A stretch of 64,000 nucleotides of DNA from Fagopyrum homotropicum (lineage: Eukaryota; Streptophyta; Magnoliopsida; Caryophyllales; Polygonaceae): NCBI GenBank assembly GCA_033239125.1, contig BSWB01000003.1, positions 30,209,001 to 30,273,000 of the forward strand, given 5' to 3'. The translations under genes were made by a program, and so were the position numbers. This document shows, piece after piece, positions 23,841 to 35,849 of the stretch. The first letter of the stretch is position 1. Each line of letters starts with the position of its first letter. The notes under the pieces are model-generated. The model saw only the letters and a list, made by a program, of their open reading frames with translations, searched no databases and was not told the DNA's origin.

Positions 23841-24552
23841 CTCTAATACACATACACCTTTGAAAGGCGGAGTCTCCCGTGTCTGATATGGCATGACATA
23901 GGGACACGGCTCGGACACTGTCAAATATGGTCCGATACAATCAAGATACGGTTCAAAGGTAGCACACGACGAGGACACAAGTTGTGTCCGATCAAGAAAC
24001 GGTCAACGAAAGATTCCCCTATTTTTAAGGCTACAAAAAAATAAAAAAATAATTGATTTACCGTAATATTTATTTTTCTCTCCCATTTTTTTTGACTAAA
24101 CCTAGCTCCTATATGGCCACATGTGAGATTGTGGTTACCAAAAGCAGGACACCGCTCTTCTTCTTCTTCTTCTTCTTAAAATGTTGTTGTTCTAACGGTC
24201 GACTCTTCTCTCCATTTTTTCATTCTTCTTATGATTTCATAAAGTGGTTTTGAACCTTTGATTACTAATTTACTGTGTAAAATTTCTTTGTTGAATGTTT
24301 AGTGTGTTATTCCAATTATTTCACCTTTTCTGATTTATATATTTTAATTTTTGTTTTCCTTGGTTGATTATGTTATTCGTTTGTTGTTGATTTGCAAAAT
24401 GGATGAATTTTTTTCTCAATTTTGAAACTAAGTATGTTTATTTGAGATTGTAAGACTAAATATATTTGACAAAAAATGTTTGTTTCTAAGCTTTTGTTTT
24501 GGTTATGTTGTTATCATGTAAATGTCTTTATCTACTCATATATCAATGGAGT

Positions 24553-24605
<53 letters not shown>

Positions 24606-24734
24606 GATATACGAATTCTACATTTCAATAGCTTTAAAGCAAAATATTATTTGTTTTCCTTGCCGTGTCCCTATTTTTTTAATGTTTTTGAGGATTTCCG
24701 CTTCCTCGTTTCTCGTCGTGTCCGTGCATCATAG
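23841..24734. mobile_element. Non-autonomous hAT-like element (894 bp)
   Basis: An exact 8-bp duplication TCCACGAT flanks it (23833-23840 and 24735-24742), the target length made by hAT transposases. The right end read inward, CTATGATGCACGGACACG, is nearly the same as the left end of the full hAT element at 55499 (CTATGATGCACGAACACG). The left end CTCTAATACACATACAC is a diverged partner. The interior has GACACGG/GTGTCCGAT motifs like those near the ends of the large hAT, and an (AT)n tract at about 24557-24603. It has no transposase, so it would have moved with proteins from a relative. Confidence 0.75.
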
Positions 24735-24742
24735 TCCACGAT

Positions 24743-26430
24743 CTTTATGGTTAATTTTTTCCATGACTTTTATAAATTCATTAACAAGATTTGTATTTTG
24801 ATATCTATAATTTATTTTCTAATTATTTATTTGACAATTGAAAGTATCTAAAACTTACTATTATATAAAAAAAAAATTGTTAGAAAAAATTCTTATTTTA
24901 CTTGTAGATAAATATTATGTCCCATAACTTTAATCTTTCACAAAATTTAGCCAAATACATATGTCAACATTAAAAATAAGAGCATTGATTATGAAAAAAA
25001 CTTATTTTACATGTAGATAATTTTTAAAACCTATAATAAAATTTTACAAAATATAGATGGGGACAATTCTGCCGATTCAGGTAAGAGGGGTGTTACAATG
25101 CGACATTACGGATCAATCGGGCCATTGATTTACTTGATCCAATGGTCTACATTCAACCACATCATTTAATGATTTATGAGAGGTGCGGTAATAATGTTTA
25201 GAAGGTATGGAATCAATTTTGTCCTTTCAAAAAAACTTATTTTTTAACAAGGGGACGTTGTGACATTTTTGTAATTTTCATGAGGAAAACTGTAAAAAGT
25301 ATTATCTTAGTTCATAATTTTATTTTAATTCATTCAAAGTTTTATACTATCAGTTTTGATATTTTTTTGTAGTTAGTTCATGTATTGTTTTGTTAATTTA
25401 GTAGTTATGTTTTTATGCATTTTTTTTACTTGAATGAATAGAACACAATGTTTGAACTACATTACACAATGTTCGAACTAATGATATCCAAATTTTGAAC
25501 TAATATTACAAAGTTCATACTTTATACTTTGGTTATTAAAGTACTTATATTATAATATTGTTAGTTCAAAATATTTATACTATAGTTCAAACCAAATGTT
25601 ATATTATTTTAAACATTTTATAATATTAATAGATACATTATCTTGAACATATGAAAACAACTTGTAAGAGTGTATGACCTATTAGTACAATATACTTGAA
25701 CTAACATAACAAAAAATTTGAACGAAAAATGCCTATTAGAAAAAAAGAAAAGAAAAATGGAATAAAAAACTAAAATTTTTTTATACTATTAGTTCAAAAA
25801 TATATGAATCATTAGTGTAATATAATCTCAACTAAAATATAACAAAAAATTTAAACGAAATGTACAAAATTTTGAACGAAAATAAAATTCAACACGTGTC
25901 ACACGGACAATGCTTTGTAATGCCGTACTTGAGAAACCTCTCTATATCTGAATCAAAGAGATAAATATGATCGTAGTGAATGAAAACATGTAGTATTCTA
26001 AAATCCTATTTTACATGTATACATATCATAATATGAGTTACTTTGAGTTATTTATTTTTAAACGTTATAATATTTATATTTTAATATATATAATTTGTTT
26101 TCCAATTATTTATTTAAGATTTAAAAGTTTACTATTGAATTTTTGTTAAAATTTTTTTTATTTTACATAGATAAATATTATGTTACCATAGTTTTTAGAC
26201 TCATAAAATTTAACCAAAAAAATAAGGATTACAGCGAGAGTTTGTCTTAAACAATTAATAAACTAGTTTATACGATAAAATACACTGACTTCAATTTAAT
26301 AACGTAAAAAAATTTGCATTCTGCTTGGCCTAGTGGACCGCGACACCTATTTTTTTCCTTGAAAATAAATAAAACTCCGGCGGCTGAATTGATTTTTTTA
26401 TTTAAAAATAAATTCAGTTAAATAAATTTT
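24743..26430. other. AT-rich intergenic sequence upstream of quinolinate synthase
   Basis: No gene is seen. The stretch 25440-25870 repeats phrases such as TTTGAACTAA and AGTTCAAA, similar in style to the TGAACTAT repeats inside the Helitron at 34860-35285. A short related insertion is possible but no ends were found. Confidence 0.4.
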
Positions 26431-26569
26431 TATATGAATTTTGTTGGTCGTTCTAGCGGCCCATACGATAACTGCAATAAAAATGACCTCTACTTTGGCG
26501 CGTGACTCTATTCGCCCGCTTTTAAGGCCTCTGCCAATTGCCATGCTCTGCTCTCTGTCTTCTCTCCTT

Positions 26570-26575
26570 TATAAA
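26570..26575 (+). promoter_or_regulatory. Putative TATA box of quinolinate synthase
   Basis: TATAAA lies 68 bases upstream of the start codon, in a locally less AT-rich, CT-rich stretch. This would put the transcription start near 26600 and leave a short leader. It is based on position and motif only. Confidence 0.5.
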
Positions 26576-26643
26576 CTTCACCGGCCTCCATTGTTTCACA
26601 CTTTATCACCTTCTCCTTCCGTTTCTTCTCCGTCTCCCTCGCG

Positions 26644-29600
26644 ATGGCTATGGAGTACGCGATGAGAGCGTCCTCCTCCTCATCGTCTTCTTATTCCTTC
26701 CCTTCAATTTATCCCAACGTCGCCTCTAGGACTCTCCGTCGCCGTAGCTTGAGGTTCCGTTTCGGCCATTTCTGCCGGTCTCTTCAACGTGCACAACCCC
26801 AATCTCTGACTTCCGACCAATTATCCGTATGTTATTTCAATAATTCAGGTCCTGGAAACCCTAGCTCTTCGAACTCACGATTGGCGGCATTTGCGGCTAC
26901 GGGGACGTCGGATCTCACATCCGTGGCCCAGAGGCTAGATCAGTTGGTGACAGATTTTGAGTCTCTAACGAAGCCAGCTGATCGAATGAGGCTGCTGATG
27001 CGCTTCGCGGCACTCCAGCCGCCGTTTGACGAGTCAAGGCGGACTCCAATTAATCGGGTGATGGGGTGCACGGCGCAAGTATGGGTGGATGCATGCTTTG
27101 ATGAGGCTGGGAAGGTGAGATTCTCGACAGATAGCGACTCAGAGATCAGCAAGGGCCTTTGCGCCTGCCTGGTTCGGGTTTTGGATGGTGCGACCCCGGA
27201 CGAGGTGCTAGCGTTAACGACGGAGGATCTGGCGCCCTTGAATGCTGCGATTGGGTTGGTTGGACTGCATAAATCTAGGGTTAACACTTGGTATAACGTG
27301 TTGATCAGTATGCTGAAGAGGACCAAAACTCTTCTGGCTGAGAAGCAAGGCAAGGTCCTAGGAGAGCCCTTCCCGTCTATGGTGATTTCATCAGATGGAA
27401 TTCTCGCTAAGGGTAGCTACGCTGAAGCTCAGGTCAAATATCGTTATACTAATTGCTTTGGCTCTCTTTAAAAAATCGTATTGTTGCCCTTGCTACTTTC
27501 TGTGTTATATTTTTACTGTGATTCTACTTGTTACATAGTTACTGGTCTCTGCTATATCATATCATTTACTTCCATGCATTGATTTGCATTGTTTTTGATA
27601 AAGATACTTAAATCTTTGCAAAGGCTGAATGGAGCAGGATCTCTCTTAATCTGGAAGTTAGAAATTCTCAGACCTCACTATAGATGGATCATATTGGGTT
27701 TGAAATTCCAGGGACGGAATCCACTTTCAGTGAATGCTCGTACATCCATTATGCCATTTATAGATTGGTTTCAAATGATTACTTGTTCAACATCAGTTTT
27801 GTTTAATCAGGGATCTTTCTATTTTATGACAAATTGACAATAAAGAGGGTGATGTAAGTAAATGGTTTCTCAACAATCTTCTGCATACTTTTCCCTTGCT
27901 GCTATTAGTGCTGACAAGAATATATATCAAAGCATTTACTTTTCTTTGAAGAACATGTAGGAATGGCCTTTTTATGCATTTACTATTTTCGGTCTTCATG
28001 GTCCTTATTCTGGTAATCTTATATTAGTTTTCTCTTGAGTTTTATTCCAGGTAAGGTATCTGTTTCCTGATGAATCGAAGGTCGCTGAGCTTGTCAATAT
28101 GCTGAAGGAAAATAAAATTGGAATTGTTGCACATTTCTACATGGATCCCGAGGTCCAGGGTGTCTTAAATTCCGCACAGAAAGAATGGCCGCATATCCAT
28201 ATTTCAGATTCATTGGTTATGGCTGATAAGGCTGTGAAAATGGCTGAATCTGGATGCGAGTTTATTGCCGTCCTTGGTGTGGATTTTATGTCGGAAAATG
28301 TCCGCGCCATCCTTGATCAGGCTGGTTTTGAAAAGGTTATTTCCTACTGCTTCCATTCTAGTAATTTTTTGTTGCTGACATTCAAAGCTTGACAAAGCTG
28401 TGGGAGAATTTTTTAATCAAATATGCAATTTTAAAAAAACTTATATCATCTATATTTAAAGGCTAACATTACTTCCCATCTAATTAAGTATACTTGTCTT
28501 AATATCTTTGTGGTTAACGTTGTTCACAGGTTGGAGTTTATAGAATGTCAGATGAGCGAATAGGTTGCTCTTTGGCTGATGCAGCAGCTACTCCAGCTTA
28601 CATGAAATATCTTGAGGCAGCCGGATTGTCTCCGCCTTCTTTGCATGTGGTCTACATAAACACATCACTTGAAACAAAAGCACTTGCACATGAAATTGTT
28701 CCAACGATTACTTGTACTTCTTCAAATGTGGTGCAGACTATTCTCCAGGTCAATTACAAGACTTGATAGTCCATTCACTTCAGTTTGTCCTTTAAAATGG
28801 TTATGGAAGAAGATCCATGTAGCTAATAATTCGTTTCTTTCCACCTTATCCAGGCTTTTGCTCAAGTTCCTGAGTTGACTGTGTACTATGGGCCTGATTC
28901 CTACATGGGTGCCAACATTGCAGAATTGTTTCAGCAGATGACTATGATGACAGATGAAGAAATTAGTGAGATGCATTTGCTGCATAACAGAGACACAATT
29001 AAATCTTTACTTCCTCGCTTACACTACTATCAAGACGGAACATGTATTGTACATCATCTCTTTGGGCATGAAGTAGTAAATAAGATTGATGAAATGTACT
29101 GTGATGCATATCTCACAGCCCACTTTGAGGTCCCTGGGGAAATGTTTTCCTTGGCAATGGAAGCAAAGAGGCGCGGGATGGGTGTAGTAGGCTCCACCCA
29201 GAACATATTGGATTTCATAAAGCAAAAGTTACAAGAGTCCTTGGATAGGCAAGTTGACGATCATCTTCAGTTTGTTCTAGGGACCGAATCAGGAATGGTG
29301 ACCGCAATTGTTGCAGCCGTCAGAACAATGTTGAGCTCTGTCAACAACTCCTCCGGGAATGCCAATATTGATGTAGAGATAGTCTTTCCTGTATCATCTG
29401 ACGCCATATCAAGTAAGACGGATGATTCGTTAAATCTTTCAGTTGTACCCGGAGTTGCAAGTGGGGAAGGGTGTTCCCTCCACGGTGGCTGTGCTTCCTG
29501 TCCATACATGAAGGTCCGTTTTTAACAAAATAAAGCCTCAGAACATATATTATGAAATCTGAGCTTTGCCCTGCTTTTGATATATACAGATGAATTCACT

Positions 29601-29899
29601 CACTTCACTCCTGGATGTCTGCCGCGGTCTGCCTACCAACAAGCTCAGTCTCTCTGCTTATGAAGCCGCTCGCTTCAGTATTCTAACACCAAGCGGGAAG
29701 GAAATTGCAGATGTAGGATGTGAACCGATTCTGCACATGCGACATTTTCAGGTCAGTCTAATCAATGGTTGTAGTATGCATTCCTCACCAAGACCAAGTT
29801 GTTCTTCAAAATTCCGACTTTGATCTTTCTTTCATTTACGCGCAGGCTAACCGGGAATTGCCAGAGAAGCTTGTTCACCAAATCCTTCATCATCAATAG
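26644..29899 (+). CDS. QS: Quinolinate synthase, chloroplastic (SufE-NadA fusion), six exons
   Basis: It makes quinolinate from iminoaspartate and dihydroxyacetone phosphate, the second step of plastid NAD synthesis from aspartate. Exons 26644-27432, 28051-28335, 28530-28748, 28854-29513, 29590-29751 and 29846-29899 all join in phase 0 at GT...AG introns and give 722 codons, close to the ~716 of Arabidopsis QS. Residues 1-75 are Ser/Arg-rich (transit peptide). About 98-240 form the SufE domain with its sulfur-acceptor Cys in MGCTAQVW (Cys142). 264-722 form NadA with GCSLADAA (Cys371), GCASCPYMK (Cys644, Cys647) and DVGCEPILH (Cys695), candidate iron-sulfur cluster ligands. In plants the SufE part stimulates a plastid cysteine desulfurase and supports the NadA cluster. 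No disruption is seen, so this is likely a working gene. Confidence 0.93.
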
Positions 29900-31218
29900 T
29901 TTGGTGAAGTTTTTTGCCGAGCACAAAATTTGTAAGCTTTGGTATTGTCTTACTCTCCAACTGTATTCTTGCTGTGTTATATGGTATTTTACTCATATAT
30001 GACTACATGGGCCTGCTTATCAGGGTTGCTGTAGTCCTTGGCTTAGGCACAGTATTGGCGCACGTAAACCTAGAATATAGAATCACCATGTTTTATTGTT
30101 AATTTGTGATAGTTGATATACTCATTGGTGGCTACTTAAAATTGGGGACGAAGGTTATTTTAATGAATTTTCAGAAAATCAATCTCAACCTCTTGAACGA
30201 GAGACTACAATAGATCCTGAACCTCAAGTTTGAAGTGACAGTACTATACCTTTTCTCCTGTGAACTCATTGATGGATATAAATGTTGTTGCAAAAGTGTT
30301 GTAGATGTGATAAGGGTACATCTGGAATTGATTTTAAGAATTTTTTCCAAAGTAATAATAATATTTTTTTTTTATAGCATTAGGCAAGGGGTGTAAGTAT
30401 TGTAGAGAATAGGAAGTTATTGAGGTCCGGGTAAATCCTATTTGAAACTACAAGTTGAAGTTTAATACCACGATTTAACTTCAATATTTTTTTTTAAACA
30501 ATGAAGGGCAATTTTGGTAACTAGGCCTTTTTGAAAAATTATAGTAGTAACTAGATTTTTTAATGTTTCAATTAAGTAAATATACCCCAACCTTTTGTAT
30601 TTATTCTCAAACTCTACACACTCTTCTCTCAAGGGTACAATTTCTAAACAAAAAAAATAGAAAAAGCCTAGTAAACAAAATTGTTTCAACAAACAAAAAC
30701 AAACAACAATGAATAACTTGTAGTTTGTTTTGATTTTAATTTTTTTACTTAAAACTGTGATTTGTATCTACGGTTTTGATTTATTTATTTTTTTAATTTA
30801 AAACCGAGGTTTTAAGCTACGATTTTGAATTTTTAAGAACAAAAATTAAAACCATGATTTTAATGTGCGGTTTTGATTTTTTTTTTTAAATAATTATAAA
30901 TCGAGGTTTAAACCTACGGTTTTAGTGAATATGTTACATGCTCGATTTCGGTTTTGTTAATTTATGTGAGTTGAATAAGCAACTTATATAAGAATGATGA
31001 AAGTCAAACAAATAAAAATATATTTTAACATGATTGAAGTCCGACAAATAAACTTCTTGACATGGTAAAAATATATGAATAAGTTGTCCATGATAGTCCT
31101 CACGTAGACTACATGAATAAGTAAGTTGTCCGTGTTAATAAAAAATGTAACACAATTGTATATACATGAATCAAGATAAGTGGTCCAAATATCGGTTCTC
31201 CCTATGAACTGCTCTACA
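29900..31218. other. Intergenic sequence downstream of quinolinate synthase
   Basis: The first part is the 3' untranslated region; no clear end is visible. No further gene is seen. At about 30740-30930 there are three degenerate copies of a unit around AAACCGAGGTTTTAAGCTACGG; a related run occurs at about 40010-40110 (TCGAGGTTTAAAAC), so this is a dispersed repeat. Confidence 0.45.
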
Positions 31219-31221
31219 TAA

Positions 31222-31568
31222 GGCCATCTCCAATAACAAAGGGTTATAATAGCCTTGGAGCTAAATTTTAACTCTAAAAAAATATTTAATATTTATTATT
31301 AGTTCAATGATCTCCAATAATAAAAGGGCTAGTTTAGCCCTTTATTAATTAAATATTATAAGTATTCACCTTTCTCTCTTCCCAAAAATGAGGGAACAAA
31401 TGTGTTTAATATGGTGGTCCCACTTAAAGAGTTAAAGGGTGACCTTGAGGGTAATATTTAGCCCTTTGCACCACTCTTTAACCCTATAGCTTTTTTTTTT
31501 TTATCGAATACCATTTTGCAATAAAGTAGGGCTAAAAGGGCATATAACTCCCCTTATTGGAGATGGCC
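31222..31568. mobile_element. Tourist-type MITE (PIF/Harbinger-like, 347 bp)
   Basis: The ends are inverted repeats: GGCCATCTCCAATAA on the left and TTATTGGAGATGGCC on the right. The flanks are TAA at 31219-31221 and 31569-31571, the 3-bp target typical of PIF/Harbinger. The interior is AT-rich, partly self-complementary (TTTAGCCC/GGGCTA motifs) and non-coding. Confidence 0.85.
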
Positions 31569-31639
31569 TAAGTGCCTATACATGTATGCAAGTGCAACAC
31601 TCCTCAACTATAGTGATTGACCTCTTCAAAGTTAGACAT

Positions 31640-31990
31640 AATGATTGGTAGAATAGCTGTACATTCTTAGCACTGGTTTTGTTAAATAATATTCCTTCCA
31701 TAAGTTGCAACATATATAAGTTGTTGCATAAAACTTTATAGTGGTTGCATTGAAATCATCTAGTAAATGTGCAAAATGCTCACGTAGTTGCCGAATACTT
31801 AAGGACGCACCTTTTAACACCCCCTTAGATAGGACAACTCTAAGAAACTGGTCTTCCACCTCTTCTCACTCGAGAGTTGAAGTGCCTTTAACTTGGTCCC
31901 CATCCACTCGTAACCCTAGCAAGACAAGAACATCTTGCAAAGTTATTGTGGCCTCACCGACTGCTAGGTGAAAATTGTGGGTCTCAGACC
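31640..31990 (-). pseudogene. Plant mobile domain (PMD-like) remnant
   Basis: The minus strand reads ETHNFHLAVGEATITLQDVLVLLGLRVDG (31985-31890), the hallmark start of the plant mobile domain (HxFHLPxGExTITLxDVxxLLGL). After a stop it continues with LEDQFLRVVLSKGVLKGAS and IRQLREHFAHL, matching the later RxxxLRxHF part. Stops break the frame. The domain occurs in aminotransferase-like/MAIN proteins and is often carried by transposons. It lies downstream of, and collinear with, the MULE remnant. Confidence 0.7.
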
Positions 31991-32224
31991 TCTTCTCTTG
32001 ACCAATGCAATGGCAAAATACATCTAATCTCAAATGTGGATAAGTCAGTGTATCCCATAAAATCTAATAATACAAATGCAAATGTAAGTGATATATATAT
32101 CCTAGTGACAAATAAACTTCTTGACATGATAAAAAAAATACGCGAATAAGTAATCAAACCAATGTTCACAAAAAATATATAATAATAATTCAACCAATAT
32201 CCTATCACATGTAATATCCTTAGT

Positions 32225-34275
32225 GATCACGGCTTGAGGTACTAGCCCGAGTCGGACAAGCCTTCTTGTTATGTCCCTGTTATTTGCATATGACACAACA
32301 TATTATTCCTCGAACACATACCCACAGACCCATCTCATTTCTTATTCGAGTTGACCGAGGTCTCCTAACAACTCTTGACATCGCTTGATCGGGAACCATT
32401 TGTGTGGCCCTAAGACATATGATCAATCTAAGCTATCACCAACCGGGTTAAATGACATGTTATACGTCAACAAATAAGCTTTTGTGATATAAAATGGATC
32501 AATAAAAGGTGTAGTCAATTCCTCGCATCCAACACAGTAGACGTTGTTAATACATGGGGCATGACACCTTGAAAATTTTCCAACTTGAGCAAGTGCAAAT
32601 CCTCCGGTTCAAATCCGCCACACATTGTCGTTGACCTCCCATACCATGATCCACCGGCGGATGAACTGAAACTTCAAAGATGAGTTGCAGATTGCTGAAT
32701 CCGTTACATTTTAAACCTTGAGCATATCTTTGGATAAAATAGGCATTACAACGGTACAAGTAGGAATAAACAAGAACAATAATAAAGAAATATCGAGCGA
32801 CTTTCACCACACCATTAAAACACTCTAACAAGTTTGTTATAGGCACTTCATACCTTCGACCGCCACCGTGATATAAAGACAATTTTTTCTTTTCCGCTTA
32901 TTTAAAATATTGATGAGCTTGTATGTTCATCTCACCAATGATATGAAACCCTTGGTCAAAATCTTCTTTTTCATGTGGATAGGCAGTGTATCTAAAAAGA
33001 TTTCTCAAATGCTTGCTTTTGAACTTGGATTAAAATTTTGATGATAGATAGTGCATGTGAATTGTATGATAAGCATTTGACTCCCTGTATCTAGAAGATT
33101 ATGTCATGGTTTTCATGGTACCTATATGTTTGTCCAAAATAACACACAAACCTAATCTTTGTGTAACACGTTCACCAAGCAAATTCATAAACCAATGTCA
33201 ACTTTATTCATTCTCTCATCCAACAATTGCCTAAAGACAATATCAAATGTTCAGCATTCATGGTCATTGCAATCAATGATGCACCCCTATACTTTCCATA
33301 TAAATGTGTTCCATCAATTGAGATTGTTGGCAACCAATGCTCAAATGCTGCAATAGATGAACCAAATGTCCAAAAAACACGTTCAAAAATCTATAAACCA
33401 AATACCATATTTCCAAGATTTTGTTGAACCCTACTACACCATTCGACCACTGTCCTTGAATTTGTATTTTTAAGTGCAAACATGAAACAAGGAAGATCGG
33501 AGTATGATTGAGATCAATCACCATAAATAGCTGAAATTGTTCATTGTTTTGCATCCCATGCTTTTTGTATGAAACCTGCGCTTCATACTTATTAGATATA
33601 AATGCAATGATGACAAGTAACTTGATTATTCTGTCCGTACGAATAAGAGAAATAATTTCTCCACAAATGAATGCAACAAAAATATTACAACTATCCACAT
33701 GCACGTCTATAACATGTAGGAATGTGATGTCCGAAATACCTGCTTATTCTCCACAAATCAAGATTTTTATGAACCCTACTAGCTTTCAGTTTCCAAGGAC
33801 ATCTATAAGTTTTATGTTACTCACAAATAACTGTGTAGTATTTTACTTTTCTCATTATGACCACGTAATCTTTCCCTCTATCAATAAAATAGACTATGAG
33901 TTGTAATCTCAATTCATCCAAAGAACTGAAATGTTGGCCACAAATAAATTCACCTCATTATACATGTCGATCTATTGCATTCTAGGTTTGCCACCAGTTC
34001 ATCTGTGAGGCTCTTCAAAAATGTTCCAGCCAGGAGTTATAGCTAATGTCTCTCTGACCACTACCTCTCTATCTATAATAGTCTCCTTAACTTCAACAAT
34101 TGCTTCTTTATCTATTACATCACCACCTTTCTTTGGTTGATACATATCATTCTCGTGTTCGATACCAAATTCGTCGGTGTGACAATCATTTTGATCATTT
34201 GTGAGCAATCTCATGTAAAATCTCATATCTTGTGCCCATAAATTATTCATATTGTTATGCATGTCTATATTAATT
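32225..34275 (-). pseudogene. MULE (MuDR-type) transposase remnant
   Basis: On the minus strand the order fits a Mutator-like transposase. An N-terminal acidic part is at 34275-34000. A piece at 33700-33275 has QVSYKKHGMQNNEQ and WYLVYRFLNVFFGHL, matching the region before the catalytic core, ending near HIYMESIGVHH (HLxGKYxGVLL in intact copies). Next come TNLLECFNGVVKVAR and the SWIM zinc finger NRRICTCSSWKIFKVSCP at about 32600-32540, then a zinc knuckle (CCVICK..GHNKKACP) near 32240-32290. Numerous stops and frameshifts are present, with no intact catalytic core. Terminal inverted repeats were not found. Confidence 0.75.
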
Positions 34276-34659
34276 AAGTAGTTCAATACCCGCACCTTGT
34301 GCGGGTTGTATCTAAATAAATTTTAACATATTTTAAAAAAAGATAAAGGAGATTGCTATAATATATTGAACTAACTACACAATCTTCTCTTCTATAAATA
34401 TTTGGTTTGGTTTTGTTTTTAATTTATTGTTGTTACTGGTAAAACATGCATCAAATTAGTTTGACTTTATCCGTGATAATGAATGATAAAAAAATTGTTT
34501 TAATATGTTAAACAAACCACACGGTATAATCTTCTAAAAAGATTTGTTTTAGTTATTGTTTTATTTATTTTTTTTGAAGAAAAGATACGTGAAACCGGTT
34601 AAGATATTTTATCAGTTTTGTTAACTATTATTAATATTTAATAGGAAACAACTTTAAAA

Positions 34660-34682
34660 TTAGAAATAAGAAATCAAAAACA

Positions 34683-34726
<44 letters not shown>

Positions 34727-34749
34727 TGTTTTTGATTTCTTATTTCTAA
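34660..34749. repeat. 90-bp perfect palindrome with (AT)n core
   Basis: Arms TTAGAAATAAGAAATCAAAA... and their exact complement flank an (AT)n core. It could extrude as a cruciform and would be an AT-palindrome breakage site. Confidence 0.85.
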
Positions 34750-34839
34750 AACGATTTTTTTTTTTCTCTTTTCTGAAACGATTTTTTTTTTTTTTTTTTT
34801 TTACGGAAACTAATGAAAATTTATTTGAACTACCATGTT

Positions 34840-35290
34840 ATAATTTATGCACTATTATCCTATAAACTTTGAACTATTCCTATATAATCCATGAACTATT
34901 ACTTTTTAATATAATCCATGAACTATTCTATTATAATTCATGAACTATCCCATAATAAGTTTTGAACTATTACTTTCACTCCTTTATAAATTTTTGCACT
35001 TTAAACTATTTTATTATAATTCATGAACTATTCTATTATAATTCATGAACTATCCCATAATAAGTTTTGAACTATTACTTTCACTCCTTTATAAATTTTG
35101 CACTATGAACTATTCTATTATAATTCATGAACTATCCTTTTAGAAGTTATGAACTATTACTTAATAAGTTTTGAACTATTACTTTCAATCCTTTATAAAT
35201 TTTACACTATGAACTATTCTATTATAATTCATGAACTATCCTTTTATAAGTTATGAACTATTCCATAATAAGTTTTGAACTATTACTTTT
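34840..35290. repeat. Degenerate tandem repeats rich in TGAACTAT
   Basis: Three to four copies of a unit of roughly 110-120 bp containing TTATAATTCATGAACTATCC, AAGTTTTGAACTATTAC and CTTTATAAATTTT lie in the Helitron interior. Each unit also contains the shorter repeated word TGAACTAT at changing spacing. Confidence 0.75.
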
Positions 35291-35295
35291 ACTCG

Positions 35296-35327
<32 letters not shown>

Positions 35328-35357
35328 AATTTTTTTTTTCGGGACACGTGTCGCCCT

Positions 35358-35383
35358 GCGGTACGGCCGCACGGCCGTACCGC
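35358..35383. repeat. GC-rich 26-bp palindrome in the Helitron
   Basis: GCGGTACGGCCG, a CA spacer, and CGGCCGTACCGC form a perfect 12-bp stem in otherwise very AT-rich DNA. ACACGTGT lies just left of it. Confidence 0.9.
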
Positions 35384-35406
35384 AATAATGGGCCTTACTT
35401 GAATAA

Positions 35407-35412
<6 letters not shown>

Positions 35413-35478
<66 letters not shown>
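35413..35478. repeat. (TA)n microsatellite, about 33 units
   Basis: An uninterrupted TA run lies inside the Helitron. Similar runs occur at 10689-10709, 11390-11420, 24557-24603 and 51000-51021. Confidence 0.95.
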
Positions 35479-35480
<2 letters not shown>

Positions 35481-35849
35481 CAAAATTAAAAAATTAATTA
35501 AAACAAAATTATCAAAATTTAAAGGAAGAAAACAATATATGATATTAAAAAAATTTTGTTTCAATTAATCTGAGTAAAATTGATGTGGCATGATAATTTA
35601 TTAGATTAAAGATGATTTGGCATGATGATTGTTTATTAGTTTTAATGCTTTTTTTATTATGAAGGATAAGATGGCAAATCCGTAAATATCTTGTAGCAAT
35701 ATCGTAAATAAATTGGAAAAAAGCTGATGTGGCTGGCCTTAGCACGCGACACGTAGACGAAGTGGGTTCTGCTTTAGTAATATATATAGATTTGGTCAAT
35801 GAACAAGTATGAAAGATTAAATATAGTACATATTCGTTATGACAATTAT

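Larger units (their letters stand above)
34278..35790 (-). mobile_element. Non-autonomous Helitron (about 1.5 kb)
   Basis: On the minus strand it begins TCTATATATATTACTAAAG, a start I recall from plant Helitrons. It ends with a perfect 7-bp hairpin (CCCGCAC, loop AAG, GTGCGGG) followed by TATTGAACTAC, close to the CTRR end, with one change. The flanks are A on the 5' side and T on the 3' side, as expected for insertion between A and T. It carries no Rep/helicase. The interior holds a 90-bp perfect palindrome, poly(T)/poly(A), tandem TGAACTAT-rich repeats and a GC-rich palindrome. The same end pair occurs in the 104-bp element at 61059. Confidence 0.65.

Noticed and set aside
24499..24801. 100-codon frame containing a Tyr-Ile repeat
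   Set aside because: The repeat is translation of the (AT)n microsatellite inside the hAT-like passenger.
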